From contig CAICTM010000126.1 in the NCBI GenBank assembly GCA_903772945.1, positions 1 through 64,000 on the forward strand: DNA of 64,000 nt, read 5' to 3'. Numbering within the stretch: position 1 is the first letter of the stretch; each line of letters starts with the position of its first letter. Under the pieces are notes generated by a model. It ran no database searches, was not told the origin of the DNA, and worked only from the letters and a program-made list of their open reading frames with translations. The stretch comes from Seminavis robusta. Taxonomy: Eukaryota > Bacillariophyta > Bacillariophyceae > Naviculales > Naviculaceae. The position numbers were made by a program, and so were the translations under genes. Positions 10,712-21,261 of this stretch are shown here, in pieces.

Positions 10712-11857
10712 TTAATCTTTCTTATCCTTCTTGTCATCATCACCAGGCGTTTCCTCCTTTCTTGGCTGCACTTGTCCGAATTGCGACATGTCAACTTCAA
10801 ACCTCGGCATTCGATCCTGTACCAACTTGGAAATGATCGGAATCTGGTCTGGTTCCTTTCCAAGTAACGAACTCACCGTGGCATACCCAATGGCTACCAG
10901 CAGACTGAAAAAGACGGCATCGCTGCCAATCTCAGTGACAGCCGGAGGAACCGAGATTCCTGCCATGTTTTGCGCCACCAGAATGTAGAGAGCCCCCAAG
11001 AGCCCCGGGAAGAACAAAAAGATATCCAAAAAGATGGCTTGTTGCATGTTGAATCGAATGAGCTTGTTGATGGACGGATTGGAGCTCAACAGATTGAGAG
11101 CAATAAAGGCAATGAACCCACTAAAGGGGACACTCTTGTAGAGTGCAAAGAGGATTGCCACAATGGCTACGAGCGGATTGTCAGCATTTTCCACCAATAA
11201 GAATCTTCCAAATTGGAGTCCATCCATCAAGGGGAAGAGGTAAGGCAGCGTCGATATCACCTTTTCGCTTGTCGAAGGGTCGCGGTCGTTGATGAGTTCC
11301 ATTTGTTCTTCCAGAAACTTGGCCATTTCAGATTCTACTTTGGCAGCCTTTTGTGCCTCTTGCGCGGCCATCTTTTCTTCACGGGCCAATTGTTCGAGTG
11401 CATTTCGGAATTTGTCAACACCGACAAACTCATTCAACTGCAGAGCTCCATCCTGGTTTGTGTCAAAGTCGTTCATGAGTTGTTGGACCCGTTTTTCCGG
11501 TAGTTCCATTTTGAAAGCCTTTTCGAGGCCCGCTTTAAGTTCTTCTAGGGAAATTTCTCCATCTTGGTTGGTATCAAACTTTTGAAAGGCCCGTTCTGCA
11601 GCTTCGGCCAGTTCCTTGGCTCGGTCAGCTTCCAATGCCATGGCTTCCGCTCGGAGCTTGGCCGCCATGGTTTTGAGTTTTTCGATTTCATCGTCCGCCT
11701 GAGATTGCTCTTCGGCGCTGGCTTTCAAAACAGGACCGGTCCTCAGCTGAAACTGTCGGCATTGCGATGCCGCAAGGGGTTTGCTGGCAATGCCGGTAAA
11801 GGCAGCGCTGCTGCCCAGCAAGGTAGCCCACAGCACTGGTACCAAGGAGAACTGCAT
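10712..11857 (-). CDS. Plastid-targeted EF-hand protein with Tic20-like membrane domain
   Basis: The start was placed at ATG 11857 (381 aa) because it opens a clear bipartite plastid presequence: hydrophobic MQFSLVPVLWATLL then SSAAF|TG at residues 16-22. The longer frame upstream adds an unrelated-looking N-terminus. Residues 50-90 are charged and helical. Two canonical EF-hand loops, DTNQDGEISLEE (95-106) and DTNQDGALQLNE (132-143), should bind calcium. A second charged helix (150-190) leads to a membrane domain at about 195-335, with STLPYLFPLMDGLQFG and IRFNMQQAIFLDIFL. These are the Tic20 signatures of an inner-envelope protein-import channel component. The C-tail is acidic and lysine-rich. 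The fusion suggests calcium-sensitive import or a related role. That is inference. A partial copy lies 150 bases downstream of the stop. Confidence 0.85.
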   Translation of the reverse strand: MQFSLVPVLWATLLGSSAAFTGIASKPLAASQCRQFQLRTGPVLKASAEEQSQADDEIEKLKTMAAKLRAEAMALEADRAKELAEAAERAFQKFDTNQDGEISLEELKAGLEKAFKMELPEKRVQQLMNDFDTNQDGALQLNEFVGVDKFRNALEQLAREEKMAAQEAQKAAKVESEMAKFLEEQMELINDRDPSTSEKVISTLPYLFPLMDGLQFGRFLLVENADNPLVAIVAILFALYKSVPFSGFIAFIALNLLSSNPSINKLIRFNMQQAIFLDIFLFFPGLLGALYILVAQNMAGISVPPAVTEIGSDAVFFSLLVAIGYATVSSLLGKEPDQIPIISKLVQDRMPRFEVDMSQFGQVQPRKEETPGDDDKKDKKD

Positions 11858-12399
11858 GATATCTTGTGGCTCAAATAGCTGTCTAACAATAACTGAATTG
11901 CAATCGCGAACAACACAAATAAGGATTTTCGCTGGGTGCGGTTGACAATGAGATATCTTCTGACCACTGGAAGATGCCGACGAAATGATGACAAAGCCAC
12001 CGCAACACCTACTGCCTGTTCTATTTCTGTTAGAGATGAGACAGTCCAAAGGAGCAAAGATTGAAGGTGAAAGGATTCTTCGATCGCTGACGTCAGTCAC
12101 GGACAAAGATACAGCAACGGGGACTGGGTTAATCCCAAAAGGGACTTAAATAAAATTACCATATATAACTGCAGCGCCAAAATTATTTTCAATCGGCACG
12201 ACCGTTTCAGCTGCCGTTTCTAGCCGCCAAGCCACTCACTTTTTGTTCATCTTCGTGCGGCAAGCCAGAAAAGGGAAAATCATTGCGTTGGAGGGTGGAG
12301 TTGATGATGGGATGATCCAGACAAAAACCCGGCACAAGACCCGCATCACATCAGTAGTCACTATAGCTAGTCTCCTCCTTTAGCTAGTAAAAACCAACC

Positions 12400-14008
12400 A
12401 TGAAGTCTCTTCCCCTTTTGGCGCTCGTCTCTTGTCTCCTTGTGCTGCCCAGTTCAGCCTCCAAGCTCAAGGGAGCCCCTTCCCGAAGCAAAAAGAGCCT
12501 CCCCATCCTTCCCAATGGTCAAACATACGATGGACGAGGAGAAGCATCAAGAGGACTCAAGGCGGTCGCCAAAGGCCCTCCATCACGAGAGTGTAAAGCA
12601 AGCTCCGATTATAAATATTGTGAGTTGCGGACTCTTGGTGTAATTGTGAACAACATATATTTGGGTATCTCATCTTTCTTTTTCTTTTCTGACAACTGTT
12701 ATCTCAGCCACATCCAAAGAAGGCGACGCGGACATCAAACGAGAAGTCAAGTTTTCTTGCAGTGCCAATGGCGAGAGTGATCAACCCATGGCTCGTGGCC
12801 TATTTATTGATCCTGCCGACATTCGTGACAAGATCGAATACAAGGTCAAAGCCGACAAGAAGGGCCTGACCCTCAAGGTAGAATACAAACAAGAATTCCA
12901 AGAGGAAGAGGGAGTCGATGACTTTACCGATACCGCCGCTTCCTATGAAGTCACATTTGACAGCATTATCGAATACGCCAAGAATGATGGCAAGACCATG
13001 GAAGACCGGTCGGATGAAGAACAGGCTTACAACTGGGATGATGATCTCGTCTTGCAGAAATTTGAACTGACTCAATTCCACAACTTTACCAATGTCACCA
13101 AGGTGGGGGATCTTTCCTATTGGAACATTGAGACACAGGATTACACGGTCCTCTTCAATTTCACCGTCAGTCAAGCAGACATGGGCGATAAGGTCACTGC
13201 CAACACCATGAAGATTGATGTTCGAATTCTCAACTTTCCTTGGTTGGCCAATGGCACCAACTTGGCACTCATGAGTTCCATCAAGTCAGAACTCAAGGTG
13301 GAAGTGGATTTCAGTGAAATTGCCGTCACTGCTAGATCGGAAGAACTAGGAGGTGGTGACGACAAACCTGGTGCTGGTGCGCCTGGAGGATTAGACAAAA
13401 AAGTGAACCATCACAAATGGGCCCGTAATGCTCATGTTTCCTTTGAAAATGTCACGGAAGATCTCGGTTTCATACCCTTTGGAGACTATAAATGGGACTA
13501 TGAGGCGGAAGCCAGTACCAACAATGCCAGCGATGCGTACTGGGCAAACTTTTATTGCGATCAGGAACCACAGGTGGCCGTGCAACGAAGCATGGTCGTC
13601 AATGATACCATGTGCGAGAACCTGACCCTCGCGGATGCTGATCTTTACATTTTGGAAGAGGTCGAAGATATTGTAGTGGTGGCAACGTATGCGCCCTCCA
13701 TGGGAAATGAAACCCAGCAACAAATCGCCTATAGTTTTGTGGGCCCCAAAGCCCAGCATGCTGACGAAATATATTGGGATCCGGAAGGTGAGTTTCATGT
13801 TTGTGTATTAATTATTGTACCCTGGAGAATTCTTGACTTGCTTCAGAAGTATCAGATCTCAATCTCATTCTTGTGCATGACGGTATTGGGATCTACAGCT
13901 GGAATTGGATACGAGACGAAATCTGGGGCCATGTCAAGTACTGGTGTCGGCATGATGGTCAGTGCTGTCCTAGCAGCCGGATGGTTCTTTGTGTTCATGG
14001 AATTGTAG
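12400..14008 (+). CDS. Secretory type I membrane protein, unknown family (3 exons)
   Basis: I read three exons, 12400-12619, 12708-13787 and 13899-14008, giving 469 aa. Intron 1 (12620-12707) runs GTGAGT to CTCAG and joins phase 1. Intron 2 (13788-13898) runs GTGAGT to CTACAG with length 111. A nearer AG at 13846 would shift the frame out of the hydrophobic C-terminus and is less likely. The protein has a signal peptide (MKSLPLLALVSCLLVLPSSAS), a luminal region with NFTN and other N-glycosylation sequons, a cysteine pair region near CSANGES, and a C-terminal transmembrane helix (VGMMVSAVLAAGWFFVFM) with almost no cytosolic tail. I do not recognise the family. A secretory-pathway or cell-surface protein is as far as the sequence goes. 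Confidence 0.75.
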
Positions 14009-15367
14009 CTTGATGACGTGCTGGCTGAATGAAGCAAACACACTCTAGTAATCCAGAATCACGAAGGCACACATCAAGCGACGCCTAACCAAACGACAAA
14101 CGAAAAGATTTTGCAGGTGTGTTTCACTGTTTGTTACCTTCATTAATTAATACCGGTACATACCATTCGCACAGACATCAAGTGCCGATTCTATTCTCGA
14201 TTCTCGCCCAACCCACCTCCGCCTCTCAACGAGTCTTTCCGAAAGAACCTTCCAAAAAGTAGATAACTTGGGTAACCATCAGTAGAATTACTTTGACATG
14301 CGATTTCTGAAAGATTCTCATCATTCGATAGCAGCAGTTTGGCAAGCCAGACACATAGCAAAGTGGCTACTACATGTACATCGCAAATCGTGCAGCAAAT
14401 TGCAAAACACGAGAGTTTACATAACGTAGCAGGGCCATGGAAGAGCCCATCACATGGCTACAGGCTGTATCTGCCATCAAGTAGAACAATACCTATGATA
14501 TACAGATCCAAGAGAAACTAGTAGGGATCTCTGAAGGCTGAAAGCATTTGTTTCAGGGTCCATTCTGCACGGGAAGTTTCCCGGACCGGTGCCCAGACAC
14601 CTGGACCCAACATCAGGGCCGAGCTACCCGTACTCCAGGCCGCGTACCAGGACCTACTCCCGGTCCATCGAGTCTCCGGGCCACACAGCTGGTCCCATGC
14701 CTGGCCCCACATCAGGACACTTTCCACGCCCGACATCAGGAGGACCTAATCCCGGCCCAGCGGTCTATGCCAGTGCATTCCTGGACCAACTCCAGAATCA
14801 GACCGGGCTGCATTTCAATTGGGAATTGCTTGGCAGATGGCCAGGAGGATACTAGTACATCAGAGGCAGGCCATGGGTTGGCTTGAAGAGGCTCCTGTTG
14901 GGGACTGCAAATACAAGCACTTCAGTTTTTTGTCAAGAACGATGCAAACAGTCCAAACGTCCGAACCACCACACCAGATCCAAGAAACGACGAAGGGATG
15001 CTCCTTTTCTACCACCGGAGCAGAACACTGGCTAGCTGTCCGTCTGACACCACATGTATATGACTGTTATTGCCATTCTACATTACGTCCAGCCAGGTAA
15101 GCAAGGAATGACAACACTTGAGTATCAAAACATGCTTTATCATAACTAGCTTGTAGTTGTCCGGTAAGTTTGTAAGATTCACGTAGTATAGTTAGTTGAT
15201 TGTACGGTACGGTAGACCTGTCTGCACGCCACCGTCGCCATCCCTTTGCAGCAACCCTCGTTGCGAGTCGTAAACAGCCAGCTCTCTTTTTTTGTTGCTA
15301 GCCGACCCCATCTGTTTTCCGCACATAATTTGTTGTTTCGCTTGTCCGCCATCGAACGGATCATTCC
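14009..15367. other. Intergenic region between convergent genes
   Basis: No recognised gene lies here. The part at 14570-14800 repeats words such as CCAGGAC, CATCAGG and GGCCC and gives several overlapping Pro/Gly/Ser-rich frames, which is typical of low-complexity DNA. The rest is unremarkable. Confidence 0.5.
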
Positions 15368-16767
15368 TTACACCATGGCCGCCGGTGCTGGTGGTCGCTT
15401 GTCAGGATCCTCCTCCATGTGGTTGTTGTCGTTATTGTGGTCTCCTAATATGGGCATCCCAATTTGGGGATGCAATTGGGATTCGACTTGTCCCGTTTGA
15501 ATTTGTGTGCCGGGCACGGGTTCAACTTCTTTGAGAATGTTGAGCAGTTGCAATTTGGTGCGTTCGAGATATTCACTCGAATTCAAATTTTCCAAATTGC
15601 TGACCGGCAAATGCAATCGATAATCGGGTCCAAAGTACTCAAAGTAGTCGTTAAAGGGCAATTCATCCTTGACATCTTCTCCCGTCAATACGGATGTTTC
15701 GTACGTCCAACATCGTGGGACGTTACGGAGAGTGTATCCTCCTCCTCCCAATACCAGCATGGGAATGTTGAATGTACGAACAAATTCAACACAATCGGCA
15801 TGTCCCTTGATGGATAGATTGAAACACCCCAATCGATCTCCACTGAGCGAGTCGGCTCCACACTGCAGTACGACGGCCCCGGGTGCAAATAGCTCCATGA
15901 CTTTACCAATCACAGGTCGAAAAATGGATTCATAGGCGGCATCATCCATTCCATCATTGAGTGGAAAGTTAATGGCGTAATTCTTGCCGTCGGCATATCC
16001 AATATCCAAGACATCGCCAGTTCCGGGAAAGTATTCTCCGAATTTGTGAAAAGAAACCGTCATGACCCTGTTGGTGGCATAAAAGGCTTCTTCGACTCCG
16101 TCGCCGTGATGAATGTCAATGTCAATGTAGAGAACACGTTCGTGGCGTTTGAGCAATTCCAAAATGGCCAAGACACAATCGTTGACATAACAGAATCCAC
16201 TTGCTTCGGCTTTTTTGGCATGATGCAATCCACCAGCCCAATTAATAACAATATCGGCGCGGTTTTCATTCAATCGGGCGGCACCACCAATTGAGCCACT
16301 AGTATAGAGTTGACAAAATTCAAACAGCCCATCAAAGACGGGACAATCTTCTCCCACATTGAATCGCTGGAGTTGTCGAATGTACTCTTGCATGTTGTCG
16401 GGCGTAATGACCCGTAAGAAATTAATGTAATCGTCCGAATGAAACCTTGTCATGGCGGTCGGACTGCACAGTCGAGGCCGAAACACTTCCATCTTGCGGT
16501 AGAGACCGTAATTCACCACCAAATTGTGCGTCATGCGGACACGGTGCGGTTTCATGGGGTGGCCTGTATAACATCATTAGATATATAGAAGTTAATACAG
16601 ACAACAATATAATAGAGAAGAGAGATCATCAGAGATAGTTTCCAGGTAGTTACCTCTTCACTCATGCCACCCAGTACTGCTGTAGCTAGATATCACGTAC
16701 CTTGACCATAATGATAATTGCCAATCTCGGCATCGTAAAAGTACGACACGCGACGAGAGTTGCTCAT
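15368..16767 (-). CDS. Class I (Rpd3-type) histone deacetylase
   Basis: Two exons, 16701-16767 and 15368-16563, are joined across a 137-bp intron (GTACGT to TACAG) to give 420 aa. Exon 1 supplies the expected N-terminus [30 protein letters not shown] (split here only by the intron at Gly23). The zinc enzyme core is complete: AGGLHHAKK, the Asp-His motif [24 protein letters not shown], and [14 protein letters not shown] with the metal-binding Asp. [10 protein letters not shown] supplies the C-terminal glycine loop. These are the family's catalytic and inositol-phosphate-pocket regions. The enzyme removes acetyl groups from histone lysines in nuclear corepressor complexes. The C-terminal tail after the domain is short (about 50 aa, MEEDPDKRP). 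Confidence 0.95.
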
Positions 16768-17950
16768 TGTACACTAAATGTGCTCTTTCTATCTCTTCGA
16801 TCAGTACAGTTCACCTGGTGTCAACAATAGGATAACAATGCTGTTTCATACAAAACAACAGCAACAAGTAAGTCGACACACGAGATGGACGCATCGGGAG
16901 CCATGCGGTGGCTGCTCGAAGCCCAGCCGACCAGCTCGACCAATCGACTTCCATACCGTACAGGCTAACTTTCCATCGAGGTACTGGTACTAGAGGAGTA
17001 CCACCGAACGAGCCTGTACAAAACGTCAAATAAGCAAAACGTAAAAGCAATATTCGAAATACCGTATTATTAAGAATGTTCTTGACGTGTTTCCTTTGGC
17101 ATTGTGCCACCACAACTATATTCTACACAGCTATCTAGCTGGCCGCCGTAGGCCATGCCACAGCTACAAATAGCTTGTTCACTACTATAACCTATCACTG
17201 CCTAACTGTATTGATTCACAGCTTGCTCCTAGCAATTGTTGCATGAGATATTACAGCTGAGAGCGAGCTGCAAACCACAAGCATATTCCAACATGTAATG
17301 GATGACTTTTCTTTTATTGTCAACATGTGTCAGTTTGCTGTTCATTGATTTAAACTTTTCTGATTCTTCTTTGGTGGCACCAAATAGTCTTACCAATTGC
17401 GCAGTTTGTTTGTCAAGTCTGTCTCCAAAGCTTGGACCAGCTGCTGGCAAAGTCACACCCAAGCCAGGATATTGTTGCAAGCAAAGAAACCCTGCCTTCC
17501 ACCACAAAATGATAAAGGATCAGCATCTCCTAGAAGAGGGTAGCCTGTTTGAATGCTGATCTTCTGACTATGATGTGGTTAGATTGGCACAATTTTGATG
17601 CTCCAAAAGTGGAGTGTGGAGCGCTCGTGTTTTGACCGTTGCAAAACGCGAACTGATTTCATTCGTGATCGGGCTCTTACGTCATCGTTTGGCTGCCATC
17701 AAGCAAGATCTGAACTCAAGCCCACAACGAAATCCAATGATTTGCCAAAAGATACGACATCAGCGGTCGGCAACACACAACACACCCCTCATCAAAGAGG
17801 CACGTCGTAGACAATCTGAAAACAGCCGTAAAAGACGAGAGCGAGGCTATCCATCACAAATCTATCCTTCTTGCTTCGCTGAAAACTAAAGTGCTACATC
17901 ACTACTAATTACCATCAGCCAAGAAATACTGCAACTACCGTTCCACCACC
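16768..17950. other. Intergenic region between divergent genes
   Basis: This region contains the promoters of the histone deacetylase (left) and the START-like gene (right). A minus frame at 17229-17507 and a plus frame at 17614-17889 are open but have no recognisable domain and no supporting signals. Confidence 0.5.
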
Positions 17951-18798
17951 ATGACAAGACTTTTATTCACCGCACTTCTACTGGTCCTTTATTCGTCCGC
18001 CTTTGCCAAGAAAGACTACAATAAGCCCCATGGCCATGGTCCTGTTTTGTCTCCCTACAAACCAGGTAAATTTGAGGGCCTTTCCTTGAATAAGAGCGAA
18101 GAAAAGAAACTCGCCGAAGGAAAATCAGTAATGAAGCAATCCATGCCAGACCCAAACGATCCTAATCCAGCTGGGGGCGCCATTTGTGTTCAAGATATCC
18201 AAGCGCCACTAGATGCTGTCTGGAGCCAGATTTTGGACCTTGACAACTACAAGAAAAAGGTGGCCAAAGTATTGGAATCCAAGAACTACAAAGTGGCACC
18301 TCAAAAGGATGGAAAATACCAGATCAAGACCAAGATGGTCATGGGTGTTATGCCGGGATACAAGGTGAGTTTTATACAAAACAGATCAACACTATATAGC
18401 CAGTTGATCTTTGAAGACCTTGCTTAGGATTGAGAAAATTTCTGACTCTCTTCTGACTCTCTCGAACTCTTCAGTACACATCTTTTTATGATCACACTTT
18501 CCACCCCAGAGAAGGATCCATGACTTGGACTTTGGACTATGACAAGACTAGTGATTTTGATGATGTGTCTGGACACTGGCATGTCGCGGAACACCCTTCC
18601 AAACCTGATTGCACACGTGTTTTCTATGCCTGTGATATTAAGATGGCTGGATCTGTCCCCAAACCTATCATAAACTTTATTGGCAAAGTGGCTCTGAAGC
18701 AGGCAACGTCGTGGGTGAAGAAGGAAAGTGAGGGTTCCCCCGTCGCAAATCTTCCTAAACCGTTTGACTCTGCCAAGGATGCTATCCTTTCAAAATAA
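17951..18798 (+). CDS. START/polyketide-cyclase-like protein with signal peptide (2 exons)
   Basis: Exons 17951-18364 and 18475-18798 flank a 110-bp intron (GTGAGT to TTCAG, phase 0) and encode 245 aa. The N-terminus MTRLLFTALLLVLYSSAFAKK is a signal peptide. SSAF at residues 15-18 could also be an ASAF-type plastid signal, so plastid targeting is possible. From about residue 75 the sequence fits the START/Coq10-like lipid-binding fold: APLDAVWSQILDLDNYKKKVAKV (helix-grip start), then strands with TKMVMGVMPGYKYTSFYDHTF, SMTWTLDYDKTSDFDDVSGHWHV and the closing long amphipathic helix. Such proteins bind lipids or other hydrophobic ligands. The ligand cannot be told. Confidence 0.8.
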
Positions 18799-18899
18799 GC
18801 ACGGTTTGGAAGGAAGGGAAACTTCTTGAGGCCCCAACTTTACCACCACAAGCTATTTATTCTACCACTAGTAGACAGATTTATTGTAATGGAAGCTCG

Positions 18900-18969
18900 T
18901 CTGATCGTCGTGATTTGATATCTCGTCAATGAAGTCTGATCGTCGTGATTTGATATCTCGTCAATGAAG
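18900..18969. repeat. Tandem duplication, two identical 35-bp units
   Basis: A 35-bp unit beginning TCTGATCGTCGTGATTTG occurs twice head to tail (18900-18934 and 18935-18969) with no visible difference. It lies in the 3' flank between convergent genes and looks like a recent replication-slippage event. Confidence 0.9.
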
Positions 18970-19398
18970 TCTGTTCTAGTTGTTTTCGTTGTTCCCGTTG
19001 TCTTCGAAATATGGACAATGACGCACTCGATTGTACCGTCCCAAGCAAATGCAAGAGAGCTCTTCATTTCAAGTGCTTTCTTGCAGCTTGGAGGGTCACG
19101 TGAATCAATCATCGATGCAGCCATCATGCACCGGTCTGTCACCAGGAAATGATGTCGGCCTTTGTTTGTCATGTACCGTAGCGGATAGTATACAACCGGA
19201 CAAGCAGTGTCGAGAATAGAACTTACACCTTGTGTGGCATAATGTTCTACTTCATAGAAGGCAGCAAGCGGTGTAATTCATCGCGTGTTGTTGTGCTAAA
19301 ACAGACCATTCAATCCGACCACCAACATGTAAGCATTTTGGGGGTGCTCTTTCATCGTTGGGTCACTACTTCGTTTTGGTCCAAACTATTGATGTAAG

Positions 19399-21261
19399 TT
19401 AGAAACTAAAGGGTCCAAATCCAGTGGTCAAGAAGTAGGGGTGTAGCAAAACCTGCGCCGTCGACGGTCTCTTTTTCGGATCAACTTGCAGGCAGTCTTC
19501 AATCAAGCTCTTCATTCTACCATCCAGTTCAACGTCATCCGGGACCTCAAAAGACTCCATATTGGATAGTGCTCGCGTGATCTGAATCGGAGACTTGTTG
19601 TCAAAGTACCCTGCTCCTGTAGCCATTTCATAACACATCATTCCGAAGCTCCACATGTCATAGTTTGGTTGCAGAGTGAAGTAAGGACCTTCACCCGCCA
19701 AGAAAGCCTGGGCAAACTCAGGAGGACAAGCTTCAGGAGAGTAGTCTACGGGGTTTCCGTTGATTGGCATTGCTGATTCGAGATCAATTCCCTTGAATTC
19801 GCCAGCTCGAGTTACTACGAAATTCTCCGTTTTCATGTCTGTCCATACCAAGCCACTACTGTGCGCGGCCTGAATGCATTGGATGGCAGCCGCAGCCGCC
19901 TCTCTCAACTCTTTACCCGACAATCCTCCTTCATCTCGTCGCCTAGCCAGATATGTCTTTAGATCTTCCTCTCCGCGTTCGATTACCAATGCACTTTGGC
20001 TCTTACTGCGACCCATGCTAGAGTTTAGCTTGTCACCGGGCAAATACTCCAAAAACTGAACAAACTGTCCTCGAGTAAATCCAGATTGTGCAATCGCGCG
20101 ATAATTGCCAGCCTCTCGTTCGATAGATTCACTGTTGGTGGAGATCTTGATGGTAATGGCATCGGTGTCTACATCTCCAATGGGCAAACCATTGTCATCG
20201 CCCCTGTATGCTCGAAAGATGAGGGACTTGCCAGATGTACTCTTCATGGGTTGTCCTGCCAAGAGATACTGGCCGTTTTCTCCCAGTGTTTCCCCACTCA
20301 GGCCATAGGTGCGCTGAGCTTGAACACGTCTCTGTCGCAGTTCCTTTTCATCTTCTGCAGCGGGCTTTGCTGGAGCAGCTGCACCGTTTGGAGTGGACGC
20401 ACGAGTTGGTGGTGGTGGAGCTGTTGTCTTCTTGGGAGCACCACCGCCAAAGAAACTGAATCCACTGCTTTTCTTGGCCTCGGCTGGCTTGGCAGGAGCC
20501 GCAGCCGGACCACTGTTAGCCACTTCGGCCGCAAATTCCGGCTGACCCAATCGGTATCGGCTTCCTGAAACGGTGTTAACAACTGCCTTGGAATTGGCTC
20601 CCTTTGGATTCTTTAGGGTAGACGTGACCAATATTTGACCATCAGGAATGGTGGGGTGGTTGAACACAATGCCTTGCACACTATCGTTGTCGAGCAATTT
20701 CCAATCATCCACAAGGGGAACATTGCCACTCAACTTGACGCTGGGAGATTTTTTGGCTGAAAACCTCTTGTTCATGGTGAAAGTTCCCTTTTTGTTGTCC
20801 TTTTTCAACGGCTCCAACAGTTTGTATTTTGTGCCAGAACTGGTGGTGACAATCATTTGACTACCCACCGCATTGGGTGCTTTGAGGGCGCTGGTTGTTA
20901 TGATATCTCCATTTTTAATGACAGGATGATTCTTGACAAAGCCTTGAACACTGCCTCCTTCCAAAATGCGCCATCTTTCAATTTCTGGAATGGCCGACAA
21001 GCTACTGACGCTCCTTCGGGTACTGCGAGCTCCTGCTGCTGCTGGACGACCGTCTAGTACACTGGGCGCGTAGAGTCGCATTTCAAAGCCCCTGGAGTGG
21101 GCTGGAACATGGTGTCGGGGTCCTAGCTTCTCTTCGTACTTCAAAAAGGAATAATCAGTCAACCTTGCCTGATTCGAAAAAGCAGATACCAGGGATGCCG
21201 TTGCTAACACGAAGGTGACCAGCAACGCCAAAGCAGCGCTTCCTCTCTGTGGAAAAACCAT
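19399..21261 (-). CDS. Plastid-targeted protein kinase with twin N-terminal repeats
   Basis: ATG 21261 (620 aa) is preferred over one 16 codons upstream because it opens a signal peptide ending in SLVSAF|SN (residues 24-30), an ASAF-type plastid presequence. Two homologous modules follow: residues about 93-149 (WRILEGGSVQGFVKNHPVI) and 185-240 (WKLLDNDSVQGIVFNHPTI). A Pro/Ala/Lys linker (250-305) precedes a kinase-like domain at about 320-615. ITIK supplies the ATP lysine (372), with Glu 381 or 383, the catalytic-loop motif TDMKTENF (Asp475, Asn480) and DLE in place of DFG (Asp493). YDMWSFGMMCYEM and KKRPSTAQVLLHPYF finish the C-lobe. The glycine loop is weak. A chloroplast kinase role is inferred. 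The module repeats are not a family I recognise, and a DLE motif leaves activity uncertain. Confidence 0.85.
   Translation of the reverse strand: MVFPQRGSAALALLVTFVLATASLVSAFSNQARLTDYSFLKYEEKLGPRHHVPAHSRGFEMRLYAPSVLDGRPAAAGARSTRRSVSSLSAIPEIERWRILEGGSVQGFVKNHPVIKNGDIITTSALKAPNAVGSQMIVTTSSGTKYKLLEPLKKDNKKGTFTMNKRFSAKKSPSVKLSGNVPLVDDWKLLDNDSVQGIVFNHPTIPDGQILVTSTLKNPKGANSKAVVNTVSGSRYRLGQPEFAAEVANSGPAAAPAKPAEAKKSSGFSFFGGGAPKKTTAPPPPTRASTPNGAAAPAKPAAEDEKELRQRRVQAQRTYGLSGETLGENGQYLLAGQPMKSTSGKSLIFRAYRGDDNGLPIGDVDTDAITIKISTNSESIEREAGNYRAIAQSGFTRGQFVQFLEYLPGDKLNSSMGRSKSQSALVIERGEEDLKTYLARRRDEGGLSGKELREAAAAAIQCIQAAHSSGLVWTDMKTENFVVTRAGEFKGIDLESAMPINGNPVDYSPEACPPEFAQAFLAGEGPYFTLQPNYDMWSFGMMCYEMATGAGYFDNKSPIQITRALSNMESFEVPDDVELDGRMKSLIEDCLQVDPKKRPSTAQVLLHPYFLTTGFGPFSF

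Noticed and set aside
11213-11878. Plus-strand frames across the EF-hand/Tic20-like gene
   Set aside because: These are antisense shadows of a conserved minus-strand coding region.
14548-14886. Overlapping Pro/Gly/Ser-rich frames
   Set aside because: They derive from repeated CCAGG/CATCAGG words in one low-complexity block. None has recognisable content.
17229-17507. 92-aa minus frame
   Set aside because: No domain, no splice context and no neighbour logic. It lies in the shared promoter region of two divergent genes.
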